A stretch of 64,000 nt of DNA, taken from Devosia enhydra. GTDB lineage: Bacteria; Pseudomonadota; Alphaproteobacteria; Rhizobiales; Devosiaceae. The notes under the pieces were generated by a model. That model searched no databases. It was not told the DNA's origin and saw nothing but the letters and a program-made list of their open reading frames with translations. Where the stretch lies: positions 1,025,528 through 1,089,527 of the forward strand of contig NZ_FPKU01000001.1 in the NCBI RefSeq assembly GCF_900119845.1, in the 5' to 3' direction. Positions 63,243 to 64,000 of this stretch are shown piece after piece (position 1 is the stretch's first letter; each line of letters opens with the position of its first letter). The translations under genes and the position numbers were made by a program.

Positions 63243-64000
63243 CGCTCTCTCCTTCGCCCGGCACTGGCAGGGAAAAATGAAAATGGGCACCCGCCCCGAC
63301 TTCGCCTTCGGCCCAGATGCGGCCGCCGTGTCGCTCGACGATACGGCGCGCCAGAGCCAATCCTATGCCGGTGCCTTCGAAATCCTCGGCGCGCTGCAGC
63401 CTTTGAAACACTCCGAAGAGCTTGTCCTTATAGGCCATGTCGAATCCCACGCCATTGTCTTTGACATGGTAAACGCTTTCCCCGTCACGGTCTTCGCCCC
63501 TTATGCTGATCTCCGCGCGGTCCAGCGGTCCGGTGTATTTCACCGCGTTCTCGACGAGGTTGAACCACACCTGCCTGATCAGCGTCGGGTCGCCCCACGC
63601 ATTGGGCAAAGGCCCGATCTGCCAGTCGATCTCCCGACCGGCCGTCTTGAGTTCCAGGGAATGCCGCACCTCGCGCACCAGCTTTCCCGTATCGATAGTG
63701 CGCGGCAATATGCTCACGCGGCCCACATGCGAGAAATTGAGCAGATCGTCAACGAGCTGCCCGGCGGCACGCGCCGCTTCGCCGATGCTTTCGAGATAAT
63801 GGCGGGATTTGCCGTCGAGGTTCGTCTCGCGCTCGCGCAGCAGCTCCGCATAGCCCACGATATGGCGGAAGGGCGCCCGCAGGTCGTGGGAGACCGAGTA
63901 CGAGAAGGCCTCCAGCTCCTTGTTGGACTTCTGCAGCTCTTCGGCCAGCTCGGCCACTTCCTCGGCCCGGCGCAGCACGATGCCGACGATCGCGGCCCTG
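63235..64000 (-). CDS. Sensor histidine kinase (N-terminus beyond window)
   Basis: About 255 C-terminal residues are visible; the frame stays open to the window edge. Coiled coil (RRAEEVAELAEELQKSNKEL), His in FSYSVSHDLRAPFRHIVGYA, N-box VWFNLVENAVKYTG, G1 HVKDNGVGFDM, G2 GTGIGLALARR. The kinase core with an Rcp1-type partner is typical of bacteriophytochromes and of PAS/GAF kinases, so a light or redox sensor outside the window is possible. First gene of cassette A. Confidence 0.85.
   Translation of the reverse strand, partial: RAAIVGIVLRRAEEVAELAEELQKSNKELEAFSYSVSHDLRAPFRHIVGYAELLRERETNLDGKSRHYLESIGEAARAAGQLVDDLLNFSHVGRVSILPRTIDTGKLVREVRHSLELKTAGREIDWQIGPLPNAWGDPTLIRQVWFNLVENAVKYTGPLDRAEISIRGEDRDGESVYHVKDNGVGFDMAYKDKLFGVFQRLQRAEDFEGTGIGLALARRIVERHGGRIWAEGEVGAGAHFHFSLPVPGEGESDV

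Overview
The window is high-GC chromosomal DNA from an alphaproteobacterium of the order Hyphomicrobiales (Rhizobiales). The evidence is gene content and order: tatABC-serS-surE next to scpAB, a SPOR protein, argS, dgt, erpA, xthA and an exoR-like gene, followed by valS-popZ-tolC-pcm. DUF1127 and BA14K proteins, HWE kinases and a GTTC-N7-GTTC SOS box fit as well. A Devosia-like genus is plausible but cannot be proven from this sequence alone.

Region 1 (1-36677) is core chromosome. It holds the end of a Tat-exported CFI-box-like protein, SOS-controlled uvrA, two very small DUF1127-type genes, a glutathione S-transferase and trmFO. Next comes a reverse-strand operon yajC-secDF-(Mth938/NDUFAF3-like)-(NDUFAF6-like)-DUF4153, which joins Sec export to homologues of two mitochondrial complex I assembly factors. 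A second long reverse-strand block follows: SPOR protein, scpA, scpB, an orphan ABC ATPase, tatA, tatB, tatC, serS, surE and an NlpD-like LytM lipoprotein. After it come argS, dgt, erpA, xthA, exoR, valS, popZ, tolC and pcm. Stop/start overlaps (ATGA or GTGA) are frequent, so many of these genes are translationally coupled.

Region 2 (36811-54554) is a complete integrated element of 17.7 kb in a tRNA-Cys gene. Its 47-bp direct repeats, tyrosine integrase and candidate integrase arm sites at both ends are visible. The control region has two divergent Arc/Mnt-type repressor genes around three near-identical palindromic operators. A replication-initiator-like gene carries iteron-like palindromes next to an AT-rich patch. 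The rest is a tightly packed HK97-type structural operon: portal, protease, capsid, HNH nuclease, tail tube with Ig-like domain, neck proteins, small and large terminase, and tape measure. I see no lysis genes, no tail tip or fibre genes, and no helicase or primase, yet no structural gene is broken. It may be a helper-dependent satellite-like element rather than a decaying prophage. Its right end carries a protein with four zinc-binding Cys units.

Region 3 (54508-64000) has the reconstituted tRNA-Cys, a beta-barrel outer membrane protein, a BA14K protein, a BenE transporter overlapping mobA, and tRNA-Asn. It ends in a large two-component locus. Two parallel three-gene cassettes (HisKA-type kinase, single-domain receiver, receiver-kinase hybrid) flank a lone receiver gene; the second cassette runs off the right edge.
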